Shown in pieces: positions 33,041-42,823 of a stretch of DNA of 64,000 nucleotides (its first letter is position 1; each line of letters opens with the position of its first letter). Both the position numbers and the translations under genes were made by a program. Origin of the DNA: Heterodera schachtii (taxonomy: Eukaryota > Nematoda > Chromadorea > Rhabditida > Heteroderidae); assembly GCA_023374025.1 (NCBI GenBank), contig SIJG01000001.1:532371-596370 (forward strand), given 5' to 3'. The notes under the pieces were generated by a model. That model was not told the DNA's origin and made no database searches. It saw only the letters and a program-made list of their open reading frames with translations.

Positions 33041-34953
33041 TCTTGGAATTTTTCCAAAACTTTCTTCAAGTGATCAGCGTGCTCTTTGACGCTTTTGCTT
33101 ACGATGATCACATCATCCAAGTAAGCTGTGGCGAATTCAAATTCTGCCAAAATTTGGTCCATTACCGATTGGAAGATGGATGGCGCTGATTTGACGCCAA
33201 AAGGAAGTCTCTTAACTTCATAATTGCCATGGTGTGTTGAAATCGAGCATATTTTTCTCGATTCATCATCCAATTCGATTTGGAGATAGGCATCCCTGAG
33301 GTCGATTTGCGAAAAATATTTTCCTCCATTTAAGGTTGCGAAAATATCCTCAGGTAGCGGCAGCGGGTGTTGGTGGTCTTGAAGAGCATTGTTCAGACCG
33401 GTGGAATAGTCAATACATAGGCGTGCACTTCCGTCGGCCTTTTTCACCGCCAAGATCGGAGCTGCCCATTCGGTGTATTCAACTTTTCCGATCACACCCA
33501 TTTTCTCCCATCGCTCCAATTCTCCATCAATCGCTTCTTGTGCGTTGTATGGGACAGGGCGAGCCTTTCTGTAGACCGGTGCGGCGTCCGCTTTCAAAGT
33601 CAGATGCGCCTTAAATTTCAAACATCGGCCCAATTCGTTTTTGAAAATGTCGGGGAATGACGCTTTGAGATGGTCGATTTGCGCTTTGACTGTCGAATTT
33701 TGTGACGATTTTGAAGCTTTTGTTAAACCTCTTGTCTCGTCTCCGACTCTGCACAAATTCACGGGCGCATTTATTTTGGCCTTGAGTTCGTTCAGCAGAC
33801 CAAAAGCATCCATCATTTGTACGCTTAGCAAATTTAGCGATCCCCTTTTTGCCACATAATATTCGCTTTTGATGCAAATATCGCGGAATTTGAAATTGGC
33901 GACTCCCTTTCCGATGAATTTGACTTGTGTTCCATCGAACATGCATCCACTTTCGGTGCATTCGCGGAGTCGGGGGCTGCCGATGAGTTCATGTGATAGC
34001 TCATCGATCACAATTATTTCAGCCCCGCTGTCGAGTACGAATTTGATGTTTTTGCCATCTACCGCCACTTTGGTTTTGAAAAGTGAAGCGGAGTTCACTT
34101 TCATGGCCGTCCCAATTCGTAAATTTCCAATTTTCCTTTTTGGAATTGGCAATTTGTTTCTCCGTCTCCATTCCTGCACTTTGTCGCATTGGCCTTCCAA
34201 ATGTCCATTTTGGGAACACTTTTGGCACTTCGCTGACTTGTGCTTGCACTCCCAATGGCTGTGATTTGTCCATCCACATCGCCAACATTGCTGTGCCGGA
34301 GCGGATGATGATTGGCCTTGCTTGTTGTTTGGCCTTCCTCCCTTTTCTGTTTTGTGCCATTTTGGCTTGACTGCATTTATGCTTCGGTTGGCCGCAGATG
34401 ATTCGATCAGCTTTGCTTCGCTGATTGTTGTCATGAAGTTGATGCAATCTTGCACAATTTCATCATATTTGACATTATCTCCGTCGGCGCCGAGCTTTGA
34501 CAAAATTCTCTGTCTCAAAGTTGCATCTTTCGGCGACTTTAGAGCAGTCAAAAACATCAAAACTTTGAATTGTTCCTCCTTTAGTGACGTGAACTTGAAA
34601 TCGTTCAACAGCCTTTTGTGTCTGTTGACGAATTGACGAAAGTCTTCTCCTTCGGTTTTAGTGGCCATTAAGCACTCATATCTGTCGATGAATACAGATT
34701 GAGGCTTTGCAAAAAGCTTTTGAAGCCTTTCGGTTGATTGGTTGAAGTCGAAGTCCGTCACTTTTGCTGGCAAACACGATTTTGAATACTCGCTGAATGC
34801 CGTTTCCGACAATTTATTCATTAATGCCTTGACTTTCACTGCGTCATTTGCGTTTGGTGCCGAACAGTCCATAGCAAAAGAAAACCTTTCGATCCATTCG
34901 GTAATTCGTCCCTTTTCGTCGGTCGGTTCGAAGACCGAAATGTCAGGCAGCAC
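32836..34953 (-). CDS. Retrotransposon gag-protease-RT frame (interrupted)
   Basis: A 705-residue frame with a capsid-like region (about residues 1-200), two CX2CX4HX4C zinc knuckles (CWRCGWTNHSHWEC and CQKCSQNGHLEGQC, about 220-255), an aspartic protease motif (LDSGAE, about 308) and a reverse transcriptase with YLDD (about 625). The conserved RT sequence leaves this frame shortly after WGFRIKP, near 33,010-33,030, and continues one frame over in the downstream frame. This is inside a domain, not at a gag/pol junction, so it is a mutation rather than programmed slippage. The N-terminus probably began at the ATG at 35,066 (MAQQANIQQLL); that frame is separated from the capsid frame by another slip within a CAA/CAG run near 34,988-35,010. 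Confidence 0.9.
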   Translation of the reverse strand: MLPDISVFEPTDEKGRITEWIERFSFAMDCSAPNANDAVKVKALMNKLSETAFSEYSKSCLPAKVTDFDFNQSTERLQKLFAKPQSVFIDRYECLMATKTEGEDFRQFVNRHKRLLNDFKFTSLKEEQFKVLMFLTALKSPKDATLRQRILSKLGADGDNVKYDEIVQDCINFMTTISEAKLIESSAANRSINAVKPKWHKTEKGGRPNNKQGQSSSAPAQQCWRCGWTNHSHWECKHKSAKCQKCSQNGHLEGQCDKVQEWRRRNKLPIPKRKIGNLRIGTAMKVNSASLFKTKVAVDGKNIKFVLDSGAEIIVIDELSHELIGSPRLRECTESGCMFDGTQVKFIGKGVANFKFRDICIKSEYYVAKRGSLNLLSVQMMDAFGLLNELKAKINAPVNLCRVGDETRGLTKASKSSQNSTVKAQIDHLKASFPDIFKNELGRCLKFKAHLTLKADAAPVYRKARPVPYNAQEAIDGELERWEKMGVIGKVEYTEWAAPILAVKKADGSARLCIDYSTGLNNALQDHQHPLPLPEDIFATLNGGKYFSQIDLRDAYLQIELDDESRKICSISTHHGNYEVKRLPFGVKSAPSIFQSVMDQILAEFEFATAYLDDVIIVSKSVKEHADHLKKVLEKFQEWGFRIKPKSVRFSEKKLSTSDKLSTETDGDRTRRKSRQLLKCPHPRMFHRCVHTSEWLTTTSNSSKI

Positions 34954-35106
34954 CGGAATCGGAACATTATTGTTCGGATTCGGTTGATTATTTGTTGCTG
35001 TTGCTGTGCGGTGACGAGTTGATTAATTGCGTCCAGCAATTGTTGAATGTTGGCCTGTTGTGCCATGGTCGGTGGTTATCGATTCCTTTCGTTGACTGTT
35101 GAATGG

Positions 35107-35290
35107 ACGACGAAAACCGCGTATTGCGGAACCGCAACCCGCCTAGGGTCTATAGGTTTTTTGGCGATTGAAAACCGCGCCTAGCGGAACCTCGCCCTTT
35201 TAGGGTCTATTGGTTTTTTGACGCGTTGAAAACCGCACTTAGCGGAACCTCACCCGCCTAGGGTCTATTGGTTTTTTTTAGACGCGATGA
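35107..35290 (-). repeat. Three tandem 60-bp repeats in the retrotransposon leader
   Basis: Each unit contains GAAAACCGC, a CCTAGCGGAACC-like stretch and TAGGGTCTATTGGTTTTTT on the plus strand. They lie in the untranslated leader between the primer site and the capsid start. Units are 57-62 bp with few differences. Confidence 0.75.
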
Positions 35291-35429
35291 AAGTTGACGG
35301 TCGAAATGTGGACGGTTTATTTTCGTCCACTTGAAGACCGGCGGCAGAATGTCGAAATCCAAAAATTACTCTCGCCTGGAGATGTAATAAATGAATTAAA
35401 CAATTGCGCTTTTTGTCGTTTGCTGTTTA

Positions 35430-35443
35430 GCTGACTGCGCCAA
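35430..35443 (-). other. Probable primer-binding site
   Basis: On the coding strand TTGGCGCAGTCAGC directly follows the 5' LTR. A TGG start next to the LTR is the usual form of a tRNA primer site. I could not assign the tRNA. Confidence 0.6.
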
Positions 35444-35681
35444 TGTTGGGTCCGAGGGTTTTTGATAAGTCCAATTAAATATTTATTTATTGGAGAAGGA
35501 AAAGAAAAGTCACAACAAATTTGGGGAACAAATATATAAAACAAATGAATGAAGGGAAGACACAATATGAGGGAAAAGGGAGCATATTTATGGGCGAGGG
35601 AAGGAACATGAAATGAGGGGAATCGATTGGATTGGCATTATGTCACGGACATTCAAATCATCGGCGGCAGTGCCCCGAACA
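35444..35681 (-). repeat. 5' LTR of the Ty3/gypsy element
   Basis: Same 238 bp as the LTR at 30,628-30,865. It is the 5' LTR because the coding frames lie on the minus strand and the primer-binding site adjoins it. Confidence 0.9.
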
Positions 35682-35780
35682 CTTTGCTGAAAACTGGTGC
35701 AGAAATTGAGGCAAATTTTGGGCCCAATAATTTTAAATTTGAAGTTCGTTTTCGCAAATTTCTATTCAAATATTAATTCC

Positions 35781-37032
35781 AACAAACCAAAAAACTTTTT
35801 TCGACTTCCAGTTTAAAAATCGAAACCGGAACGCCGGGACCGATTTTGGATGGGAATAGTACCTGAATAAATCCGATTTTTGTAGTCCTATTTAAAATAA
35901 AATTAATAGCTTTGACACTACCACATTTTCACATATGTGAATGATTCATCAGCTGTATGGAAAATTAACAAATAATATTCATTATTTTACTTTCACAAAA
36001 TTTGGTTTTGTTTATTGATATGACTGATTTAATCGTTGAAAATTTGGTTTTAAAAGTTAATGAAAATAAAAGTAATGAAATGTTTTCACATTCTAATCGA
36101 ATTTTCTTAACTGACTAAAAATAACAAAAAAAAATGAAAAACGGTACATAATTAGAGTTTCCTTTTGCAGTAAATTTTTATGGGTTTCGGTATAATTAGC
36201 CTTTCGCAAAGTCTTTTTATTTAAAAATAGGACAAACAGATTTAAATTTATATTTGACCCAAAAATTCAGCGTTTCGTATTTGGCCTATTTCGAATCCCG
36301 GACCCGAATTCAAACAAAAGTCGGAAATTCGAATTTTTCAGAAATCACTTTTGTGTACAAATTTTCGCGTAAAATATTGACATAAAATTTTCAGATTTCA
36401 AGGGCATTAATTTCTCAAAATTTCTTCAAATCGCTAAATGCAAAGTAAACTTTGAAAAATATTAAAAATTGTTTTATAGCGAAAAAGCAGCCATGAAAAG
36501 TGAAATTAGCTTTTTTTAAATTATTTTTTTCACACAACTTCACCAATCTTAAAGAAAATAATTTAAATAAATTCTCTATAAAAATTTCAAAAAAATTTTT
36601 TCAGAAAATTTTCGAGGTGAAGTATAGTGAACGCCCCAGAAATAAATGGCACAAATGATACACCAATTGATTCCTCTCAAGGATCTAAACACGAAAAAGT
36701 AGGTCTCCTCCAGTTGCAGAAATGTCAAAAAACCGGGTTTTGAACCGGTTCAAAACTCGAAGAATTGAGTGAAAAAGGTGGCTCCTGACCTTTTAATATG
36801 GTCAAATTCGGACTAATTTGGTATCATTCGAAAGCTCTAGGCGAGCTTAAGTCTAAAAATCAAGGTATGAATTCGAATCGACTCGACGCCACATAAGCTC
36901 TGGGACAACTGAGTCCCAGTGAAAACGGACACTTCAGTACCAAAGAAATAATGATGAACAAAACAAATTGACAAGTAAATTTTCGCAAAAAAGGAGCATG
37001 CGAAGACGGAAACCGGCAAAATTTTTGGGTTT
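35781..37032. other. Intergenic with repeat fragments
   Basis: No gene. The stretch 36,290-36,360 is a copy of the TTCGAATCCCGGACCCGAATT repeat also seen at 40.1, 40.3, 41.65 and 42.0 kb. The stretch 36,365-36,600 matches the interior of the hAT-like MITE at 37,765. Confidence 0.5.
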
Positions 37033-37147
37033 TTAAATCAACATCAAATTTGAGATCAGCGTCAAAAATTAACAAGAAAAATTTCAAGGGTTGCAAAACC
37101 CGGAAGTACCGTTTTTTAATCCCAAAAACTATTTAAAAGGTTTTAAG

Positions 37148-38788
37148 ATGCTTTTAAATTTCCGACAAAATTCTTGGGATGCCATCGCTTGTCACAACGA
37201 ACTCAAAATCACTGATGCCAATAATTCGGTTGTGCAGTGCAAGGGAACTAATTGTGGTAATTAGTATGATGTTTTCATTTATTTAAAAGAATTGCGCTCC
37301 GTCTTTGCTGAACATTCGATTTTGCTGAACAATGACTCATCCGACATTTTTTACTTCGAAATTTCGATCAAAAATTTGGGAGGGTGAGAGCAATTTGTAT
37401 TTTGAATATAAAATTCAGTTAGTAACATTTTTTTACGTTTAGATTTCCCATCGTTTTTGGGGACGTAGTCGGATGCGGCTTTAGTTTGGCCACTCGACAG
37501 ATCATTTTCACCAAAAATGGACGTCGTTTATGTTAGTAAGACAATAAAGAAAATCCAAGGAAACAAAAATTTCGATTGGTTTTTTTTTGAAATTATTCTA
37601 TTTTTTGCGGCGACCTTTTCTGGGTACCGATAAACTTAAGTAAATCCTTAAAAATTGTTCATTTTGTTAGGCTCTATTGGATAACACGAGCATAAAAATG
37701 CTACGACATTTATTAATCTTTTATTAAATTTCTCCTCGGAAGTATTAAATTTAACATTCATTAGTAGGGCTGGGATTTATATGGATATAAAATCGCAAAA
37801 TATGGCCATAAAATATGGACATAAAATCGCGAAATATGGACATAAAATGGCAAAAATATGGACATAAATTTTCCAAATTGAGGGTATAATTTCTCAAAAT
37901 TTCTTCAAATTCACTAAACGCAAAGTTAACTTTCAAAAATGGTTAAATATGTTATACAAAATCATTTTAAAAGAAAAAAACACGATACAGCTTAAAATTT
38001 ATTTATTTTAGCGAAAAATCAACCTGAAAAGCGAAATTTTCGCTTTTTTGCTTATTTTTAATATAAATTAACCAATTTTTATGAAAATTTAAATTTAACC
38101 AATATTTTCGATAAAATTTTGCTAAAGATGTCTTTTTCTGAAATTTTTTCGGTCTTTAGGGGTCAAAATGCCAATTTAGCTGATGGGGGCCGTTGTAATA
38201 GAGGTTTTTTTGAAAAATCCCAAAATATGACATAAAATATGGACTTAAATGCCAAAATATGCACAAATATGGACATAAATCGCGAAATATCGAAAAATAT
38301 GGAAAATATGGATATAGAAATCCATCCTAGAAGCTTCAAACCAAGCTAAAAACATGTTTTTCGTGCGCTTCAGGCCCCCCACAGTCCAGGAAAAAAATAT
38401 GGATTTCCATATAATTCCCAGCCCTATTCATTAGTATTTATTATTAATAGCCCTAAGGTTTTCAGAGTTTTTTAAATTTATCTATTTGTAATCACAAAAA
38501 AATGCAAACCCCCCTCATATTTTTTCTACTTTTTGAGCATACATTTTTTCATGAAGCATTAGATTTGTCATGAATGCGTTCAGTACTGTATTCTATGAAA
38601 AAAGAGACAGTAATTAATTTATGCTTTTTTCATTTTTCTCAGATTCCTCCGATTTGGTCGAAGATTCTTTTTTTGCTTCTTCTGCTGATGGCTCTTTGTT
38701 TCCATGCGTTTCTTTGCGCGATTTTGATGACAAAATTGAGGCCAACTTTGGGCCATATTTCAAATTTGATTTGGATACACTTTGCTGA
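37148..38788 (+). pseudogene. SPRY gene copy, left arm, internally deleted
   Basis: Exons: 37,148-37,256 (MLLNFRQNSWDAIACH), 37,290-37,383 (94 nt, RSVFAEHSILLNND), a shortened exon from 37,443 and the terminal exon 38,643-38,788 (DSSDLVEDSF to FDLDTLC). In the third exon FPIVFG is joined in frame directly to [20 protein letters not shown]; the middle of the domain, present in the right arm, is missing. The exon then reads into a TAG, so it does not splice normally to the last exon. No N-terminal exons lie upstream. A MITE sits in the last intron. Confidence 0.7.
37765..38426. mobile_element. hAT-like MITE (662 bp)
   Basis: Ends TAGGGCTGGGA and TCCCAGCCCTA-type complement, flanked by a perfect 8-bp duplication TTCATTAG (37,757-37,764 and 38,427-38,434). 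The interior has repeated ATATGGACATAAA motifs. Truncated relatives are at 3.7, 10.0, 19.4, 36.4 and 47.9 kb. It is absent from the other arm of the inverted duplication, so it inserted after that event. Confidence 0.85.
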
Positions 38789-39049
38789 TTAACTGTTTTA
38801 AAAATAAAGAAAAATAATTTTTAAAGTTATACAAAGTTTCTATTAATTAAATTCCAAGTAAAATAATTAAAAGAAAATATGAAAAATCTCATATCACAAA
38901 TGGGAATTGAACCCAAGCAACAGTTATTTTTGTTCCATCCTTAATTTGTTCAAACTAAAAAAAAACAGATTTATATGAGTAAATGGAAAGAAAAAATCAA
39001 TAAAATAATGATCGATAAAAGTGATCAGATTTTGTTAATGTTTCACAAA

Positions 39050-41378
39050 TCAGCAAAGTGTATCCAAATCAAATTTGAAATCAGGCCCAAAGTTGGCCTC
39101 AATTTTGTCATCAAAATCGCGCAAAGAAACGCATGGAAACAAAGAGCCATCAGCAGAAGAAGCAAAACGAGAATCTTCGACCAAATCGGAGGAATCTGAG
39201 AAAAATTAAAAGCATAAATAAGTTACTGTCTCTTTTTCAGAGCATACAGTACTTAACTAATTCATGACAATTCTAATGCTTAATGCAAAAATTTATGTTC
39301 AAAAAGTAGGAAAATAAAAGGGTGTTACATTTTTCGTTTTTAAGGATTCACTTGAGTTTATCGGTACACCCCAAAACGTCGCTGCAAAAAAATATAATAA
39401 ATTTTTCAAAAATTTCAATAAAAAAACCAAAAATAAATTTGTTTCCTTGGTTTTCTTATTGTCTTATGCCGAGTGGCCAAACTAAAGCCGCATCCGACTA
39501 CGTCCCCAACACCGTAAGAATAGTCGGCATTTGGCCCTTTCGGTGATCCGTTAATCCAAAATGTGCCATTGCTTGAGCGTGCATAAGTGCCATTACGGGG
39601 ATAAATTCTTTTGTCCAATTTTGTCTGCTGTTTGACGGCGAATCCAAAAACGATGGGAAATCTAAACGTAAAAAAATGTTACTAACTGAATTTTATATTC
39701 AAAATACAAATTGCTCTCACCCTCCCAAATTTTTGATCGAAATTTCGAAGTAAAAAATGTCGGATGAGTCATTGTTCAGCAAAATCGAATGTTCAGCAAA
39801 GACGGAGCGCAATTCTTTAAAAAAATGAAAACATCATACTAATTACCACAATTAGTTCCCTTGCACTGCACAACCGAATTATTGGCATCAGTGATTTTGA
39901 GTTCGTTGTGACAAGCGATGGCATCCCAAGAATTTTGTCGGAAATTTAAAAGCATCTTAAAACCTTTTAAATAGTTTTTGGGATTAAAAAACGGTACTTC
40001 CGGGTTTTGTCACCCCCCTGAAATTTTTTTAAATAAATCTTCTAGGCTAATTTTTGACGCTGATCTCAAACCTGATGTTGATTTGGGCCTATTTCGAACC
40101 TCGGACCCGAACTCGAACAAAAAGTCGAAAATAAGAATTTAAAAAATTCGCTTTTTGTTTTAAAATAGAGTAAGACAAGCAAAAAATAATCATAAACCAT
40201 TACAACACCAAAAATAGTCATTATGCACAGAATCGAACATAAATGTGAATTTCTGAAAAATTTGAATTTTCGACTTTTTGTTTGAATTTGGGTCCGGGAT
40301 TCGAAATAGGCCAAAATGGATGCCATATTCGTGATCAGCAACCCAAACGTCAGATTTGAGATCAGAGTCAAAAATTAGCCTAGAATAAATTATTTAAAAA
40401 AATTCAGGGGGATGAAAACCCGGAAGTATCTAAAAAACTATTCTTTTTATCAGTTTCTCATTAATTTCGCCTCCCTTTCACATATTTCATTCATTAATAT
40501 AATATACCCTTTGATGCTGTTGCTTCTTCATTTTGCTAATTTTGTCCTGGAGATTGTTTTTTTCCGCTTGTAACTGCATGATTTGAGCAAAGGCAGATAC
40601 TTAAAAAGGGGGATGGATTATTAAAATTACGATACTTTAATGGAAAAACCACAGTAACCATTCACTCGCAATTCGCTTACTGTATTTTTCCTTTTCTTCT
40701 TTTCGCTTCTTTTGCTTCTTCTCCATTTTGGCCACCTTCGCCTGCAACACGTTTCGATCAGCGATCAGCTTCTGCTGCTCCGACTCGGCTTCATGGGTTC
40801 TCTGAAAATTTTTTAATTTTTTAAATAATGCATTTTGGTGTTACGATGTCACTCAAAAACCTTAAAATAAAATATTTTAATTACTTTAATAAACTCTTCT
40901 TTAATAAACAAATTCAATTTTGCTATTATCTCATTATAGCCCAGAACATTGATGTTACTAAAAATTCGCTAAGTTTCAAAAGCAAAAGCCCACCTTCTCA
41001 AGTTCGTCAATCTTGCTCAAATGTTTTGCTTCCCGTATTTCGATTTTGGCAAATTTTTTACGCAATTCCTGAAGTAATAAAAATGTATCATTTTTTTCAT
41101 TAATAATGTTTTCTTTTGTGTGCCGTCCACCTTCATTTCCTTTTGCTGTTCAGCGACTGAATTGGCACAATTTCCCTCATTTTGTCCGCCCTTTTCCGAG
41201 GGATTCATTTCTGAAATAAAAGTTTCAATTCACAGTTAATCGTTTCCGATAATCCGTCAGCACCAGCAGAGGTTCCGCCCGATGCCTTCGCTTGGTTTTC
41301 CATTCGCTCCAATTCTTTGATTCTGTCCCGGAGAATACGCAATTCTTCGGACGGACCCAAATTTGAAGACGATGCCAT
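39050..41378 (-). CDS. Coiled-coil SPRY (RanBPM-like) gene, SPRY exon damaged
   Basis: Exons on the minus strand: 41,264-41,378 (start MASSSNLGPSEELRILRDRI), 41,131-41,210, 40,994-41,068, 40,681-40,801 and 40,508-40,599 encode a Ser-rich head and a Lys/Glu/Gln coiled coil. The SPRY exons are 39,847-39,955 (109 nt, QNSWDAIACH), 39,721-39,814 (94 nt), about 39,466-39,661 ([40 protein letters not shown]) and 39,050-39,195 (TGA). All phases agree. The third SPRY exon loses the RQIIFTKNG block and its donor: after ATRH it runs into intron-like sequence, so a normal SPRY C-terminus cannot be made as assembled. The MASSSN..SEELR..RDRI head is typical of cyst-nematode RanBPM-like SPRY proteins as I remember them. 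There is no signal peptide. Confidence 0.7.
39985..40435. repeat. Palindromic element in intron
   Basis: The arms 39,985-40,160 and 40,255-40,435 are reverse complements. They share ACTTCCGGGTTTT at the outer ends and TTCGAACCTCGGACCCGAA-type sequence inside. It sits between the coil and SPRY exons of the surrounding gene. A single arm of the same family lies at about 37,033-37,110. Confidence 0.65.
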
Positions 41379-41544
41379 ATGATCAGATAAAATATTAATG
41401 AAATTTTATGTTTTACCTGTAAAAAGTTTTAATATAACCTAGGGCTATAAGTTATATGCACTAAAAAAATGTAAAATATGCCCTAAAAAGCCGAAAAGGC
41501 CCAAATTGTTAACACTTATGTATCATATTTCGTGTCCAGCGTGC

Positions 41545-42165
41545 ATGAAATTCCGGTACTTTTCTGTTTTGAGACCCCCCCTGAAATTTTCAAATAAAAA
41601 GCCATTTCTAGGGTAATTTGTGACGCTGATCACGAATATGATCTTTATTTTGCAAAATTCTGAAACCCGGACCCGAAATCGAACAAAAAGTCCAAAATTT
41701 AAATTTTCCAATTTTGAATTTTCGTCTAAAAACGGCTGAAATACATGGAAATAAACTGAAACATATCACTCATGCAATAAAAGACCCATTTAAAGCATTT
41801 TAGAATTAAAAAATGCGAAATTCAAGAATTTGTACTTTCGACTTTTTGTTCGAATTCATGTTCGGGGTTCGAAATTGATCAAAATGATTGCTATATTCGT
41901 GACATCCCGAAAACCCGTTAAAAAGGTTTTATGACTTTAAAATTAAAAAAAAATTCAATAAATGGGGAACAAACTGAACTATTGCCAAAGTACGTTTTCC
42001 TTGTAATTTATGATTCGATTTTTTTTTCGAATTCGTGTCCAGGTTTCGGAATTTTGCAAAATAAAGACCATAATCGTGATCAGCGTCACAAATTACCCTA
42101 GAAATAACTTTTTATTTGAAAATTTCAGGGTGGGAGTCTCAAAACAGAAACGTACCGAAATTCCT
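41545..42165. repeat. Palindromic element related to the one at 40 kb
   Basis: The arms are about 41,550-41,705 and 42,005-42,165, with GTACTTTTCTGTTTTGAGAC at one end and its near complement at the other, and a GTGACGCTGATCACGAATAT block in the arm. A TAGGGCTATAAGTTATATGC start at 41,451 may be the end of a separate hAT-like MITE. Confidence 0.6.
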
Positions 42166-42528
42166 AGAAATATTTTTTAAGACTTGATTTTTAAAAAGAT
42201 TTTCGAAAAGGTATACTACCATCTGAACTATATTACCAGAACTTCAAAATTTGTGTGCTGTACGTTTTGATGTACATTCTAAAATAAATAACTTATGTAG
42301 ATGGCGAGAACATTGAAAAAGAACGGGTCAAAAACAAACCGATATTCACAAATATGGTTAGAGAAAAAAAATTTAATAGAGAATAAAGGAAAATGGTGCT
42401 ATTTCATTCGTAAAGCCGATTTTTCGACAAAACATTGCTTAAGTAATTTGCAACAAATTTATTAAAATTTAATTAATTGTCTATTTTTATTTATTTGATT
42501 AATCAAAAATCCCTTCCTTTTCTCACAG
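42166..42528. other. Intergenic, no gene seen
   Basis: AT-rich and featureless. Confidence 0.4.
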
Positions 42529-42662
42529 ATTCCCCTGATTTTTTCGTTGCTCCATCTTTTAACTGATGATTTTTTCACCCATTCGTTTCTTTGATGAATT
42601 CTGGTGACAAAATTGTGGCAAATTTTGGGCCAAAATTCGAATTCGATTTGCCAACTCTCTGA
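42529..42662 (+). pseudogene. Orphan SPRY C-terminal exon with two stops
   Basis: After a TCTCACAG acceptor, 134 nt (the same length as three intact copies) read DSPDFFVAPSF, then two TGA codons where relatives have ND or DD, then VANFGPKFEFDLPTL and TGA. No other SPRY exon is nearby. Confidence 0.7.
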
Positions 42663-42823
42663 TAAAAGAATTAATTATTCAATTTGCTCATTATATCGTT
42701 TTTATGCATCAATTTGCTCTTTTTTTTTTAAATCATTTTTGTCTTTCTTCTTCAATTAAATTTGGTTTTTTTTGTATTAATCGGAAAATTTTGTCTTTCT
42801 CGGGTGAAATATGTGAACTTAAG

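Larger units (their letters stand above)
30628..35681 (-). mobile_element. Ty3/gypsy LTR retrotransposon (5,054 bp)
   Basis: Flanked by two 238-bp LTRs that appear identical and by the 5-bp duplication CTTTG (30,623-30,627 and 35,682-35,686). Coding is on the minus strand, in order capsid, two zinc knuckles, protease, reverse transcriptase, RNase H, integrase; RT before integrase marks the Ty3/gypsy order. Identical LTRs indicate a recent insertion. The coding region is split into two overlapping frames by a single-base slip inside the RT region, and the capsid start is also out of frame, so this copy appears unable to make its full polyprotein. Confidence 0.95.
30570..35780 (+). pseudogene. 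SPRY C-terminal exon split by the Ty3/gypsy insertion
   Basis: Left of the retrotransposon, up to 30,627, the plus strand reads SDLLVDKLSSTSDQLFSFVTL, the middle of a SPRY terminal exon. Right of it, from 35,687, the same frame resumes with LKTGAEIEANFGPNNFKFE and runs to a stop near 35,775. Removing the element and one copy of CTTTG would give a continuous exon. The usual CAG acceptor in front of the exon is not visible and no earlier SPRY exons lie upstream, so the copy was probably already an orphan exon or lost the rest. Confidence 0.7.
37033..40085. repeat. Inverted segmental duplication carrying two SPRY copies
   Basis: The left arm (about 37,033-38,792) and right arm (about 39,046-40,085) are reverse-complement copies that include exons, introns and intergenic bases, with a 250-bp centre. 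The left arm holds an extra hAT-like MITE. The C-terminal SPRY exons of the two arms (38,643-38,788 and 39,050-39,195) are both 146 nt and almost identical. Confidence 0.8.

Noticed and set aside
30811..34987. Many long plus-strand open frames through the retrotransposon
   Set aside because: They are antisense or out-of-frame to the clear gag-pol coding on the minus strand and have no domain content.
38890..38930. TTGAACCCA motif resembling a tRNA T-arm
   Set aside because: Isolated motif in the centre of the inverted duplication with no other tRNA feature.
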